Positions 1 through 7,962 of a stretch of DNA of 17,388 bases are shown in pieces; positions within the stretch are counted from its first letter, which is position 1, and every line of letters begins with the position of its first letter. The position numbers and the translations under genes are program-made. The stretch comes from Prevotella sp. CAG:1058. GTDB lineage: Bacteria; Bacteroidota; Bacteroidia; Bacteroidales; Bacteroidaceae. Below the pieces are notes generated by a model. That model was not told the origin of the DNA, did no database searches, and saw nothing but the letters and a program-made list of their open reading frames with translations. The stretch lies in contig HF986620.1 in the NCBI GenBank assembly GCA_000433175.1, positions 1 to 17,388 on the forward strand, in the 5' to 3' direction.

Positions 1-2
1 AA

Positions 3-44
3 ACTTTGCTAATTTGGGAACATGCGGATATTCATTTAAAATAA
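3..44 (+). CDS. Possible C-terminal tail of a convergent plus-strand gene (partial)
   Basis: Frame 3 is open from the left edge and ends at TAA 42-44, encoding TLLIWEHADIHLK. The stop is followed at once by the hairpin at 43-81, which has a T-rich run on this strand too, as expected for a gene converging on clpC. Thirteen residues are too few to identify a family, and an open frame this short is likely by chance, so this is only a candidate. Confidence 0.25.
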   Translation, partial: TLLIWEHADIHLK

Positions 45-81
45 AAAGGTGTGCATTGGGCTTTGCCATGCACACCTTTTT
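43..81. terminator. Bidirectional intrinsic terminator after clpC
   Basis: A 14-bp perfect inverted repeat (AAAAAGGTGTGCAT at 43-56, ATGCACACCTTTTT at 68-81) encloses an 11-base loop. The outer A/T pairs supply a U-run in either direction. It begins 15 bases past the clpC stop, so it should end the clpC transcript and could also end a convergent gene from the left. Confidence 0.85.
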
Positions 82-95
82 TATTTTAGTTTTGG

Positions 96-2672
96 TTAAT
101 TGTTGTCAACTGTCTGTTGGACGTCAAACGTTAGTTCTTCTTTTTCCGGATTCTTGTTGATAAAAATTGTATCATTTGCCTTTAGCTTGTTGTCAAGCAG
201 CAGTTCGCATACGCCGTCTTCTATGTAGTTTTGTATTGCTCGTTTCAGCGGACGGGCTCCGAACTGTACGTCGTATCCTTTGTTAGCCACAAATTCTTTC
301 GCAGTTTCGGTCAGCTCAAGCTTGTAGCCCATCTCCTCAATGCGCTTTTTCAGTTCAAACAATTCGATGTCGATGATTTTCTTTATCGCATCAAGGTCGA
401 GCTGGTCGAAGGTTATTATTTCGTCAAGACGGTTGAGGAATTCAGGACTGAATTGCTTGCTCAAGCTCTTTTGTATTATGCTGCGTGCATATTCCTTGTC
501 GTTTTCGTTGAGGCTAAGTCCCATGCTGCCGCCCGCATTGAAGCCTACGCCGCGGCCAAACTCTTTGAGTTGGCGTGTTCCGGCGTTGCTCGTCATTATT
601 ATTATTGTATTGCGGAAGTCTATCAGCCTGCCGTTTCCGTCGGTAAGCCTGCCTTCGTCGAGTACTTGTAGCAGCATGTTGAACACGTTGCCGTGAGCCT
701 TTTCAATCTCGTCGAGCAGTACGATAGAGTAGGGGTGGCGGCGCACCTTCTCGGTAAGTTGTCCTCCTTCTTCATAGCCTACATATCCCGGAGGGGCTCC
801 TACGAGCCTCGAGGTATTGAAGCTTTCGCTGTACTCGCTCATGTCGATTCGTATTAATGCGTCACTGCTGCCGAACATGTATTCGGCCAGTTTCTTTGCA
901 AGGTACGTCTTGCCGACTCCGGTCGGACCGAGGAACATGAATGCGCCTATCGGATGTTTCAGCTCTTTTAAGCCTACGCGGTTGCGTTGTATTGATTTGA
1001 CGATCTTCTCAATGGCCTTGTCTTGGGCTACTACATGTTTTTTAAGTTCATCGCCCATGTTTTTTAGACGTTCGCCTTCTGCTTCCGCCATTCGTTGCAC
1101 CGGTACTCCGGTTATCATCGAAACCACGTCGGCAACATCTTTCTCAGTAACTGTGTCCCGGTTGCCAAGCTCGTTGTTTGTCCATTTGTCTTGCAGTTCC
1201 AAGAGTTCAGCCTCGAGCTCGGTCTGTTTGTCCCGGTAACTTGCTGCAAGTTCGAAATTCTGGTTTCTCACAGCAGCCAGTTTCTTCTCTTTTACGTAGC
1301 TTATTTCTTTTTCTTTTTCGCTTATCTCCGGTGGCATTTGCGCGTGTTGCAGGTGTACTCTTGCACCCACTTCATCGAGCGCGTCGATAGCCTTGTCAGG
1401 GAACGACCTGTCTGTAACGTATCTTTCTGTCAGTTTGACACACGCCAATATGGCATCATCAGAGTATTCCACATGGTGGTGGTATTCGTAACGGTCTTTG
1501 ATGTTGTTCAATATTTCCAACGTTTCGTCGGCAGTTGTAGGCTCGATCATCACTTTCTGGAAACGCCGTTCCAGCGCACCGTCTTTTTCTATCGAGTTAC
1601 GGTATTCGTCGAGCGTTGTTGCTCCGATGCACTGTATTGTTCCCCTGGCCAAAGCCGGCTTCAGTATGTTTGCGGCATCCATTGACCCGGGCGTTGAGCC
1701 TGCGCCGATTAGCGTATGTATTTCGTCGATGAAGATTATGACGTCGGGATTTTGTTCTATTTCCTTTATCAGCGCGCGTATCCGTTCCTCGAATTGGCCG
1801 CGGTACTTGGTTCCTGCCACAACGGCAGCCATGTCGAGGTTGATTATCCTTTTGTTAAACAGTATAGGCGATGTGTGGTGCTTGCAGATAAGTTGTGCCA
1901 GGCCTTCCACAATGGCACTTTTGCCGACTCCGGGTTCGCCAATCAGTATGGGATTGTTTTTCTTACGTCTGCAGAGGATTTCTATGACACGTTGTATCTC
2001 GTGCTCGCGTCCTACTACGGGGTCGAGCTTGCCTTCTGCTGCAGCCTTTGTCAGGTCCGTGCCGAAATTGTCAAGGACTGGAGTCTTGCCGGCAGGGCGG
2101 TGTACGCTTGTCGCCGTGTTTGACGAGTTGTGCTGTCTTGACTTCTGCGAGTTTCCGCCGTTAATGTTCAGCATTCCGTCGTCTTCCTCTTCTTCTTCCT
2201 TGTCGGGTATGCCTATTCCGTTCAGCGTCTGGCTTGTCTTTCTTTGAAAATATGTCAATGCGTCTTCGTAATTCATGTTGTTAAATTCAAGTACTTCTTT
2301 TGCTCCGTTGTTGACATGGTCGTGCAGTATGGCTAAGAACAAGTGCTGTTCGTCTACCATTTGTGTTGCTTGTATACGTGCCTCCAGTACGGCAAGTTTC
2401 AGAATGTTGCTGGCTTTCTCGTTCAATACGAGTTCGTGTGTGCGTATTGGCTGCGAGTAGTCTTCTTCGCGTACTCTCTGTTCAAGTTCGTCTTTTACGG
2501 TTTGGAAATTGATGTCCGATTTTACGAAAAGTTCATATACTGGTCCTGTCTTGTCGCGGAGTATGCCCAGCAACAAGTGTTCCGGTCCGACGGAGCGGCT
2601 TGCAAGTCTTGCAGCTTCTTCTCTGCTGAACGCCAGAATTTGTGATACTTTAGGTGAAAATTGACTTGTCAT
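96..2672 (-). CDS. clpC: ClpC-type AAA+ unfoldase (ATP-dependent Clp protease ATP-binding subunit)
   Basis: This 858-residue protein is a hexameric unfoldase that feeds proteins into ClpP in the cytoplasm. Domains in order: two N-terminal Clp_N repeats (about 5-145), an acidic and Asn/Ser-rich linker (about 157-195), AAA+ D1 with Walker A GEPGVGKS (245-252) and Walker B with D316/E317, a short UVR-like middle domain (about 450-495), AAA+ D2 with Walker A GPTGVGKT (582-589) and Walker B with D654/E655, and the C-terminal D2-small domain. The short middle domain separates it from ClpB, which carries a long coiled coil there. V709-G710-F711 is the expected ClpP-binding loop. Both ATPase sites look intact and the length is normal for ClpC. 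The ATG has no Shine-Dalgarno, as usual in Bacteroidetes. The gene is monocistronic, with promoter at 2783-2813 and terminator at 43-81. ClpP and ClpC adaptor genes are not in the window. Confidence 0.96.
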   Translation of the reverse strand: MTSQFSPKVSQILAFSREEAARLASRSVGPEHLLLGILRDKTGPVYELFVKSDINFQTVKDELEQRVREEDYSQPIRTHELVLNEKASNILKLAVLEARIQATQMVDEQHLFLAILHDHVNNGAKEVLEFNNMNYEDALTYFQRKTSQTLNGIGIPDKEEEEEDDGMLNINGGNSQKSRQHNSSNTATSVHRPAGKTPVLDNFGTDLTKAAAEGKLDPVVGREHEIQRVIEILCRRKKNNPILIGEPGVGKSAIVEGLAQLICKHHTSPILFNKRIINLDMAAVVAGTKYRGQFEERIRALIKEIEQNPDVIIFIDEIHTLIGAGSTPGSMDAANILKPALARGTIQCIGATTLDEYRNSIEKDGALERRFQKVMIEPTTADETLEILNNIKDRYEYHHHVEYSDDAILACVKLTERYVTDRSFPDKAIDALDEVGARVHLQHAQMPPEISEKEKEISYVKEKKLAAVRNQNFELAASYRDKQTELEAELLELQDKWTNNELGNRDTVTEKDVADVVSMITGVPVQRMAEAEGERLKNMGDELKKHVVAQDKAIEKIVKSIQRNRVGLKELKHPIGAFMFLGPTGVGKTYLAKKLAEYMFGSSDALIRIDMSEYSESFNTSRLVGAPPGYVGYEEGGQLTEKVRRHPYSIVLLDEIEKAHGNVFNMLLQVLDEGRLTDGNGRLIDFRNTIIIMTSNAGTRQLKEFGRGVGFNAGGSMGLSLNENDKEYARSIIQKSLSKQFSPEFLNRLDEIITFDQLDLDAIKKIIDIELFELKKRIEEMGYKLELTETAKEFVANKGYDVQFGARPLKRAIQNYIEDGVCELLLDNKLKANDTIFINKNPEKEELTFDVQQTVDNN

Positions 2673-2782
2673 GTATATTCTTATTGAGTCTTTTTGTCTG
2701 TGTTATGTAATGTTTGCCTGTTTTTTTGAACTTTATTGTATTTGACTAATTTGTTCCCAATCCATTATGCAATTTGTCTGTG

Positions 2783-2813
2783 CAAAGATAATGCAATTTG
2801 GTAGCAGTACAAA
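2783..2813 (-). promoter_or_regulatory. clpC promoter (Bacteroidetes -33/-7)
   Basis: Minus-strand TTTG (2810-2813), 19 bases, then TATCTTTG (2783-2790) is an exact match to the TTTG / TAnnTTTG consensus. Transcription should start near 2777, giving a leader of about 105 bases. Two perfect copies of ATGCAATTTG (plus-strand reading, 2767-2776 and 2791-2800) bracket the -7 box, one in the -33/-7 spacer and one at about +1 to +10. They could be operator half-sites. Confidence 0.8.
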
Positions 2814-2940
2814 ACAATTATTTTTGTTTTTATGTCATTATGCTTGTTCTAAATCTGATACTGCAAAAATTGTGCCATCTTTACCAAGTGTTGCAATATA
2901 ATGTAAGTTTATCTAATTTGCCTTGACATTATGGTGCATT

Positions 2941-3028
2941 GTAAAAGGTTATGCTTTGTCTTTTAATAGGTAACCTCTTGCAGCGCAAAAGGCATCGTTT
3001 CATAACGTAAAAGGTAACCTTTTGCGTA
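2941..3028. repeat. Tandem array of four degenerate 22-bp palindromic units (array 1)
   Basis: The units start at 2941, 2963, 2985 and 3007 and are each exactly 22 bases, in phase throughout. The last contains the perfect palindrome AAAAGGTAACCTTTT (3009-3023), and the others are degenerate copies. Between palindromic cores lie about five to seven poorly conserved bases. The same unit and period recur at 11543-11630. The array lies between the terminator of the glycogen operon and the clpC promoter. The rest of the 485-bp gap holds those two elements and no gene that I can see. Confidence 0.85.
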
Positions 3029-3094
3029 AGGTCTTGGGTCTTAATGGCTGATGGCCTGTCTTTAGCTATTGTTAGGCCGGATTCTGTATGAAAT

Positions 3095-3127
3095 AAAAAT
3101 GCCGGGCAATGTTATATCGCCCGGCAT
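3095..3127 (-). terminator. Intrinsic terminator of the glycogen operon
   Basis: A perfect 9-bp GC-rich stem (ATGCCGGGC at 3099-3107 with GCCCGGCAT at 3119-3127) and an 11-base loop are followed, on the minus strand, by a T-rich run over 3092-3099. It lies about 30 bases past the stop of the GH57 gene. Confidence 0.9.
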
Positions 3128-3157
3128 CTTGTTTTTGGCTAATTCTTTATAATCTTA

Positions 3158-4567
3158 TTATTCAGCCTTCTTTGATTCTTCGTTTGCAGCTTTGGCTGTT
3201 GCCTTTGCTGTGGCTTTCTTTGCCGTAGTCTTTGTCTTTTCCACTTTGGCCTTTAGTTTGGCTTCGGCAGTTTGCATCTTTTCGACTTTAGCTTTCAAGC
3301 GTACGATTTCCTTGTCCTTCATTTCAATCTCATCACCTTGGTTCTTGATTGTTGTAAGCAATGAGTTGAGTTCGTCGTTGTCTATTTCTTCTGGATACAA
3401 CGAGTTAACTCGGTTGATGAAGTCTCCCAGAATGTTCATGTAGTTTGTGAAAGCATCAAACGGTGAACTGTATATACCCCTGTCTAATCCGACATTAGAA
3501 GGTTTGGTCGTCATAAAGCGGAAGTTGTTGCTTGCCTGTAAGTAATCCCAGTCTTGGTTGATACGTGGATCGTTGGCGATGCGTACGCGGTCGGCTACAC
3601 TGTAAAGTTTATTGAACGCCTCTCGCTGCATCGGGTTGCCTAGCCAGCAGCTTACGTCCCTCTCTTCATCCACCCACGACAATGTGTCTGGCACGTCCAG
3701 GTTGCCTACGCTGTTCATCTTAAGGCAAATCTCTGTTGGTGTTGAGAATGTTATGCCTTTCTCCTTTGCATAACCGGGCAGGGCTTTGATGAACTCAAGT
3801 ATATTAGATGACAACGGCTGGGCAATGCCAAGTGCGGACAGCTCCATGAAAATGTTGATTACTTGCTCGTTTTCAGGCAGTGAAGCTATGCGGTTGATGT
3901 AATTATCTGCAAATAACGGGTAACCAGCCCAATCGCTGTTGTTGAATCGCAGACTGATGTCATCGCTTAATTCAACATCACGGAGCAGCAGTTTAAGGTT
4001 GGGCGCGATAGCACAGTTGTATACATAGTGTGGAGATTTCCATCCTAAAACGTGCTTTGCACCTTCAGTAAGCATGCCTTTGAAACCCATTGCGGCTGCT
4101 TGTTCGCCTATGTCGTCGCTGTATATGAGTGAAGAGTTCCTTAAAACGGTAGGTTTCTTGCCAAAGTACTCCTGTATCTTTGCTGCTTGTTTCTTCACGT
4201 CGGCGGCAAATGCTTCCTCGTTCACCATTGAGGATAAGCCGTGTGAGTAAGGCTCAGCCAGGAATTCTACGCATCCAGTGTCGTTAAGTTCCTGCAATTT
4301 GGTTATTACCTGCGGTGCATGCATTTCCAATTGTTCCAAGCCAACGCCGGAAATAGAGAATGCCAGCTTGAAGTAATTGCCATTGTTCCTGATCATTTCA
4401 AGAAAAGTGTTCAGCGCAGGCATGTATGAACGTTCTGCTATGTCGCTGATGCTACGTTCGTTCTCATAGTCGTCGTAGTAATAATGGTCGGTTCCTATGT
4501 CGAAGAAACGATAGCGTTTGAGATGGATTATTTGGTGAATCTCAAAATATAAGCATATTGTTTTCAT
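3158..4567 (-). CDS. GH57 alpha-amylase-like protein, probably catalytically altered
   Basis: This 469-residue protein has a glycoside hydrolase family 57 (beta/alpha)7-barrel body (about 1-390). The region-I histidine pair is visible as EIHQ (9-12). At the region expected to hold the nucleophilic glutamate (normally W-L-x-E) it reads RNSSLIYS (143-150), with S146 aligned to the glutamate. The block that normally carries the catalytic aspartate reads FMELSALG (240-247). Canonical GH57 hydrolysis therefore seems unlikely. From memory, Bacteroides proteins of this subgroup have the same serine and are called alpha-amylase-like. After about residue 400 there is a coiled-coil segment and then a Lys/Ala/Thr-rich tail. 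It is third in the glycogen operon, 51 bases after the GT4 gene, with a weak AAGGAA upstream of its ATG. A role in glycogen binding or as partner of the other two enzymes is inference. Confidence 0.85.
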   Translation of the reverse strand: MKTICLYFEIHQIIHLKRYRFFDIGTDHYYYDDYENERSISDIAERSYMPALNTFLEMIRNNGNYFKLAFSISGVGLEQLEMHAPQVITKLQELNDTGCVEFLAEPYSHGLSSMVNEEAFAADVKKQAAKIQEYFGKKPTVLRNSSLIYSDDIGEQAAAMGFKGMLTEGAKHVLGWKSPHYVYNCAIAPNLKLLLRDVELSDDISLRFNNSDWAGYPLFADNYINRIASLPENEQVINIFMELSALGIAQPLSSNILEFIKALPGYAKEKGITFSTPTEICLKMNSVGNLDVPDTLSWVDEERDVSCWLGNPMQREAFNKLYSVADRVRIANDPRINQDWDYLQASNNFRFMTTKPSNVGLDRGIYSSPFDAFTNYMNILGDFINRVNSLYPEEIDNDELNSLLTTIKNQGDEIEMKDKEIVRLKAKVEKMQTAEAKLKAKVEKTKTTAKKATAKATAKAANEESKKAE

Positions 4568-4618
4568 TGCGTAATTCCTTATTTGTTAATAAATTGATTT
4601 TAAGTTGTCTTTGTCTGT

Positions 4619-5890
4619 TTAATTCTTTATGCCTAAAGTGCGTTCATACAGTTCGCGTATCCACAAACCAACCTTTTCCCATGTTATTTGATCTACTTCG
4701 CGTTTGCCTTCAGTTTGGAGATAGTTGAATAAGCTGTCGTTGTGGCAGATAGAATAAATTGCATCAGCCAAAGCATGGATGTCCCAATAATCCACTTTTA
4801 TACAATTGGTCAGAATTTCGGCGCAACCACTTTGTTTGGAAATGATGCTTGGCGTACCGCATTGCATCGCCTCGAGCGGAGATATTCCAAAAGGTTCGCT
4901 TACCGAAGGCATTACATATACGTCAGAATCTTTCAAACATTCATAAACTTGCTTTCCGCGCATGAAACCGGGGAAGTGGAAACGGTCGGCTATCCCACGT
5001 TCTGCGGCAAGGTAAATCATTGCATCCATCATGTCGCCGCTTCCAGCCATGCAGAAGCGGACGTTGCGTGTACGGTGGAGTACCATGTTTGCTGCTTCTA
5101 CGAAGTATTCTGGTCCTTTTTGCATTGTTATACGGCCGAGGAACGTTACAACCTTTTCCTTGTTAGTATGGTCTGGGCGAGGTATGTCTTGAAGTTCCTG
5201 GCGCAAGGGATAAACTGCATTATGTACAGTGAAACACTTGCGCGGATCCTGGTGGTAGTGGTTGATGACCGTCTGTCGTGTCAATTCGCTTACGCACATT
5301 ATGCAGTCCGCATTGTCCATTCCGTCTTTTTCGATAGAATAGACTGTCGGGTTAACATTGCCTCTACTGCGGTCGAAATCGGTAGCGTGGACGTGTATGC
5401 ACAAAGGTTTGCCGCTTACTTTCTTGGCATGTATTCCTGCTGGATAAGTCAGCCAGTCGTGTGCATGGATAATGTCGAATTCCTGTTGGCGGGCAACAAC
5501 TCCTGCGACAATCGAATAATTGTTGATCTCGCTATGAAGGTTATCCAGATATTTACCTGAGAATTCGATACATCCCAAGTCATTCACCAGCATATAATTA
5601 AAATCTGCATATATGTGGTCGCGAAGACTGTAATACATTTCAGGCGACATGATATTTCCGATTCTGTCTCTGACATAGTCGTAATTGACATCACGGTAAA
5701 CAACAGGCACGGCATTCATCGCGATAATGTTCATGAAGCTCTTGTCTTCGTCGCCCCACGGCCTGGGAAGGCAGAACGTGATGTCCATGTCGCCTTGCTC
5801 TGCAAGACCTTTGGTTATACCGTAACTGGCCGTACCAAGGCCTCCAAGTATATGAGGAGGAAACTCCCAACCAAACATTAATACTTTCAT
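4619..5890 (-). CDS. GT4-family glycogen synthase-like glycosyltransferase
   Basis: This 423-residue protein has the GT-B fold. The N-terminal Rossmann half starts MKVLMFGWEFPPHILGGLGT, with the glycine loop GGLGT (16-20) that contacts donor phosphates. HAHDW (143-147) closes the acceptor side. In the C-terminal half, R254 and K259 (GRITMQKG) match the phosphate-binding Arg/Lys pair, and E333-PFGISPL-E341 is the E-x7-E nucleotide-sugar motif. All key residues are present, so it should be a retaining alpha-glucosyltransferase elongating alpha-1,4-glucan from a nucleotide-glucose donor. Donor type (ADP- or UDP-glucose) cannot be read from sequence. It starts 13 bases after the debranching-enzyme stop. 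A textbook Shine-Dalgarno AAGGAGG (5897-5903) lies 6 bases before the ATG, which is uncommon in this phylum. No glgC or glgB is in the window. Confidence 0.88.
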   Translation of the reverse strand: MKVLMFGWEFPPHILGGLGTASYGITKGLAEQGDMDITFCLPRPWGDEDKSFMNIIAMNAVPVVYRDVNYDYVRDRIGNIMSPEMYYSLRDHIYADFNYMLVNDLGCIEFSGKYLDNLHSEINNYSIVAGVVARQQEFDIIHAHDWLTYPAGIHAKKVSGKPLCIHVHATDFDRSRGNVNPTVYSIEKDGMDNADCIMCVSELTRQTVINHYHQDPRKCFTVHNAVYPLRQELQDIPRPDHTNKEKVVTFLGRITMQKGPEYFVEAANMVLHRTRNVRFCMAGSGDMMDAMIYLAAERGIADRFHFPGFMRGKQVYECLKDSDVYVMPSVSEPFGISPLEAMQCGTPSIISKQSGCAEILTNCIKVDYWDIHALADAIYSICHNDSLFNYLQTEGKREVDQITWEKVGLWIRELYERTLGIKN

Positions 5891-5894
5891 ATTG

Positions 5895-5903
5895 CTCCTC
5901 CTT
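5895..5903 (-). promoter_or_regulatory. Strong Shine-Dalgarno for the glycogen synthase gene
   Basis: Minus-strand AAGGAGGAG lies immediately after the TAA of the debranching enzyme, and its AAGGAGG core is six bases before the next ATG. Other starts here lack such a site, so this may secure re-initiation or raise glycogen synthase output within the operon. Confidence 0.75.
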
Positions 5904-7847
5904 TTATTTTACGTATGAATATTTTTCAAGAAGATTCAATGTCCTCAAAATCTCGGCTACGTTCATTGCAAATGAGATGGCTCCACGTGCACGGAACGGT
6001 GGATTGCCGTCAGATACTTCTGGTATTGTACCGAGACAGTTTATCATCATTTCATCTTCGTATCCTACCATTTGCCTTTCGATGAAGCTCAACCTTGTAC
6101 GTTTATATAATTTAAGGCAGGCTTCCATGTAGAATCCGCCGAGCCATGGCCATGCCGTACCTTGGTGGTAAGCGTAATCACGTTGCGCACCGACGTACAT
6201 AGGATTGTATCCGCCGCTTTTGGGTGAGAGTGACCGCAGGCCTTTGGGCGTCAGTAGTTCACGCGTGCATACATCAATCACACTCTTCTTCTGGTCCTGA
6301 GACAATGGTGAATAATCAAAGGCGGCAGGGAATATCATGTTTGGACGAACGCTCCAATCCATCATGTTGCCGTCTACATAATCATAAAGATATCCATAAT
6401 CGTTCAAGAACGTTTCAATGAACGATTGCTTGCAAAGTTCTGCACGTTTTTCCCAGTCTTCAGTTTTCTCATTGTCCCCCTTCAATGCTGCCAGTTTGGC
6501 TCCGAACTTAAGGGCATTGTACCAAAGCGCGTTGAATTCGACAATATATCCTGTTCTTGGGACGACAGGACGTCCATTTACGGTAGAATTCATCCAAGTT
6601 ACAGGCTTGTCATGGCCGTCTGTACTAACCAAACCGTTTGTATCGAGGCTCAGATTAGGATGCTTCCCAGCTATTATATATGTAATAATGTCTTTTACCA
6701 ATTCACCGTAAGTTGCCAGACACTTGTCGTCGCCTGCAGATTTAGCATATTGCTGTATAGCCCAAATAGCCCAAAGGAATACGTCCGGCTGGTCCATTTC
6801 CGTTATATTTACAGTCAAAGTTTTGCCTGCTATGAATTCACGTATGCCTTTCTCTGCAGTTTTCATTACGAGTTCGAAATAGTCTTGCTCGTCTATTGCC
6901 AAAGTTAAGCCTGGTAGTGAGATGAATGTATCGCGGGCGCGGCACTTGAACCAAGGGTATCCTGCCAGAATGTAACGCTCGTCTTTACTGGTCCTGTTGT
7001 GAAACTGGTGGGCTGCGTTTACAAGGCAGTGGAAGAAATTGTCGCGCGGAGAGCGGTCTTCGACTTCTTTTTCAAAAAGATGCTTGAGCGAGCTTGTCTT
7101 GATTTCTGAGGTTGAAGCTGCAAATACTATGCTTTCGCCTTTTTTGATATTCATTTCGAAATATCCGGGAACGTACAAGTCTTCGCTGTATTCATATCCG
7201 CTTTCCTGTTCCTTTGAATATTCAATACCCCTGTACCAGTCGGGTGTGAACACAAACTCGTTTGCTTTGCTGAATTGCATGTATAAGTCAGGATATCCTG
7301 CGTACATACAAGTCTTAATGCCTTTGTCTACAAGGTGATATTCACGGCTTGCCGTTGAATTTTCATGTGTTACTTTTCTGACGCTCCTGAATGCGAGGAA
7401 CGGTTTGAACCTTAATGTCGTCTCGCTGTGTGCGTCAACCAATGTGTAACGTATTAGGATGCGGTTCTCATAATGTTGGAAAACAACTTCCTTTTTCAAG
7501 AGTACGCCCCCTACGCGGTATACGGTGGTGGGAACTTTGTCACAATTGAACTCGCGGATATATTTGTGCCCTTTCGGACTGTAATTATTTCCTTGGTATT
7601 TATGCAGTCCAAGGTTGAATTCCGCGCCGTGCTGGATTACCGTGATGTCAAGGGAAGAAAGCAATACGTGATTGTCCGCATCTATGTCTGGAACAGGTAC
7701 GACTAACAACCCGTGGTATTTGCTTGTATTGCAGTCGACAATAGTCGAACATGAATAAGCCCCCGAACGGTTAGTACGCAACAATTCCCTAGAAAGCGAT
7801 TCTTCCAGGTTTGTCATCAGAGTCTTTTCAAATTTAAGATAACTCAT
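5904..7847 (-). CDS. Glycogen debranching enzyme (amylo-alpha-1,6-glucosidase, GH133-like)
   Basis: This 647-residue protein belongs to the bacterial GDE family, which hydrolyses alpha-1,6 branch points of glycogen. An N-terminal beta-sandwich (about 15-250) opens with the family signature NTSKYHGLLV (40-49). The C-terminal (alpha/alpha)6-barrel follows: AGYPWFKCRARDT (295-307), TDGHDKPVTWMN (409-420), RTGYIVEFNALW (431-442), RPNMIFPAAF (501-510) and YHQGTAWPW (560-568), ending in a segment IPEVSDGNPPF typical of these enzymes. No signal peptide is visible, so the protein is cytoplasmic. It is the first gene of the operon with GT4 glycogen synthase and the GH57-like protein, linking glycogen synthesis and breakdown. 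The ATG at 7847 is favoured by the conserved MSYLKFEKTL start. A second ATG at codon 11 is less likely. Its promoter is at 7932-7962. Confidence 0.93.
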   Translation of the reverse strand: MSYLKFEKTLMTNLEESLSRELLRTNRSGAYSCSTIVDCNTSKYHGLLVVPVPDIDADNHVLLSSLDITVIQHGAEFNLGLHKYQGNNYSPKGHKYIREFNCDKVPTTVYRVGGVLLKKEVVFQHYENRILIRYTLVDAHSETTLRFKPFLAFRSVRKVTHENSTASREYHLVDKGIKTCMYAGYPDLYMQFSKANEFVFTPDWYRGIEYSKEQESGYEYSEDLYVPGYFEMNIKKGESIVFAASTSEIKTSSLKHLFEKEVEDRSPRDNFFHCLVNAAHQFHNRTSKDERYILAGYPWFKCRARDTFISLPGLTLAIDEQDYFELVMKTAEKGIREFIAGKTLTVNITEMDQPDVFLWAIWAIQQYAKSAGDDKCLATYGELVKDIITYIIAGKHPNLSLDTNGLVSTDGHDKPVTWMNSTVNGRPVVPRTGYIVEFNALWYNALKFGAKLAALKGDNEKTEDWEKRAELCKQSFIETFLNDYGYLYDYVDGNMMDWSVRPNMIFPAAFDYSPLSQDQKKSVIDVCTRELLTPKGLRSLSPKSGGYNPMYVGAQRDYAYHQGTAWPWLGGFYMEACLKLYKRTRLSFIERQMVGYEDEMMINCLGTIPEVSDGNPPFRARGAISFAMNVAEILRTLNLLEKYSYVK

Positions 7848-7931
7848 GGTATAATATAAAGAGATTTAAAGTTTTCGTATATCAAAATACGGACAACGAC
7901 ATATTGCATGGCATTGCCCTTAACGACCTTT

Positions 7932-7962
7932 CAAAGGTAATAATTTTATTTTTTATGACAAA
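7932..7962 (-). promoter_or_regulatory. Promoter of the glycogen operon
   Basis: Minus-strand TTTG (7959-7962), 19 bases, then TACCTTTG (7932-7939) matches the Bacteroidetes consensus exactly. The predicted start is near 7926, with a leader of about 78 bases. The -33 TTTG is the end of a run of ten T (minus strand) that is itself preceded by G and nine A, forming an A/T-tract directly upstream that may bend DNA or act like an UP element. Confidence 0.8.

Noticed and set aside
231..2247. Several long plus-strand open frames opposite clpC
   Set aside because: They are antisense shadows of a strongly conserved gene and resemble no protein family.
2941..3028. CRISPR array
   Set aside because: The units are 22 bases in immediate tandem with only about five to seven variable bases between palindromic cores, so there are no spacers of 30 or so bases, and no cas genes are present.
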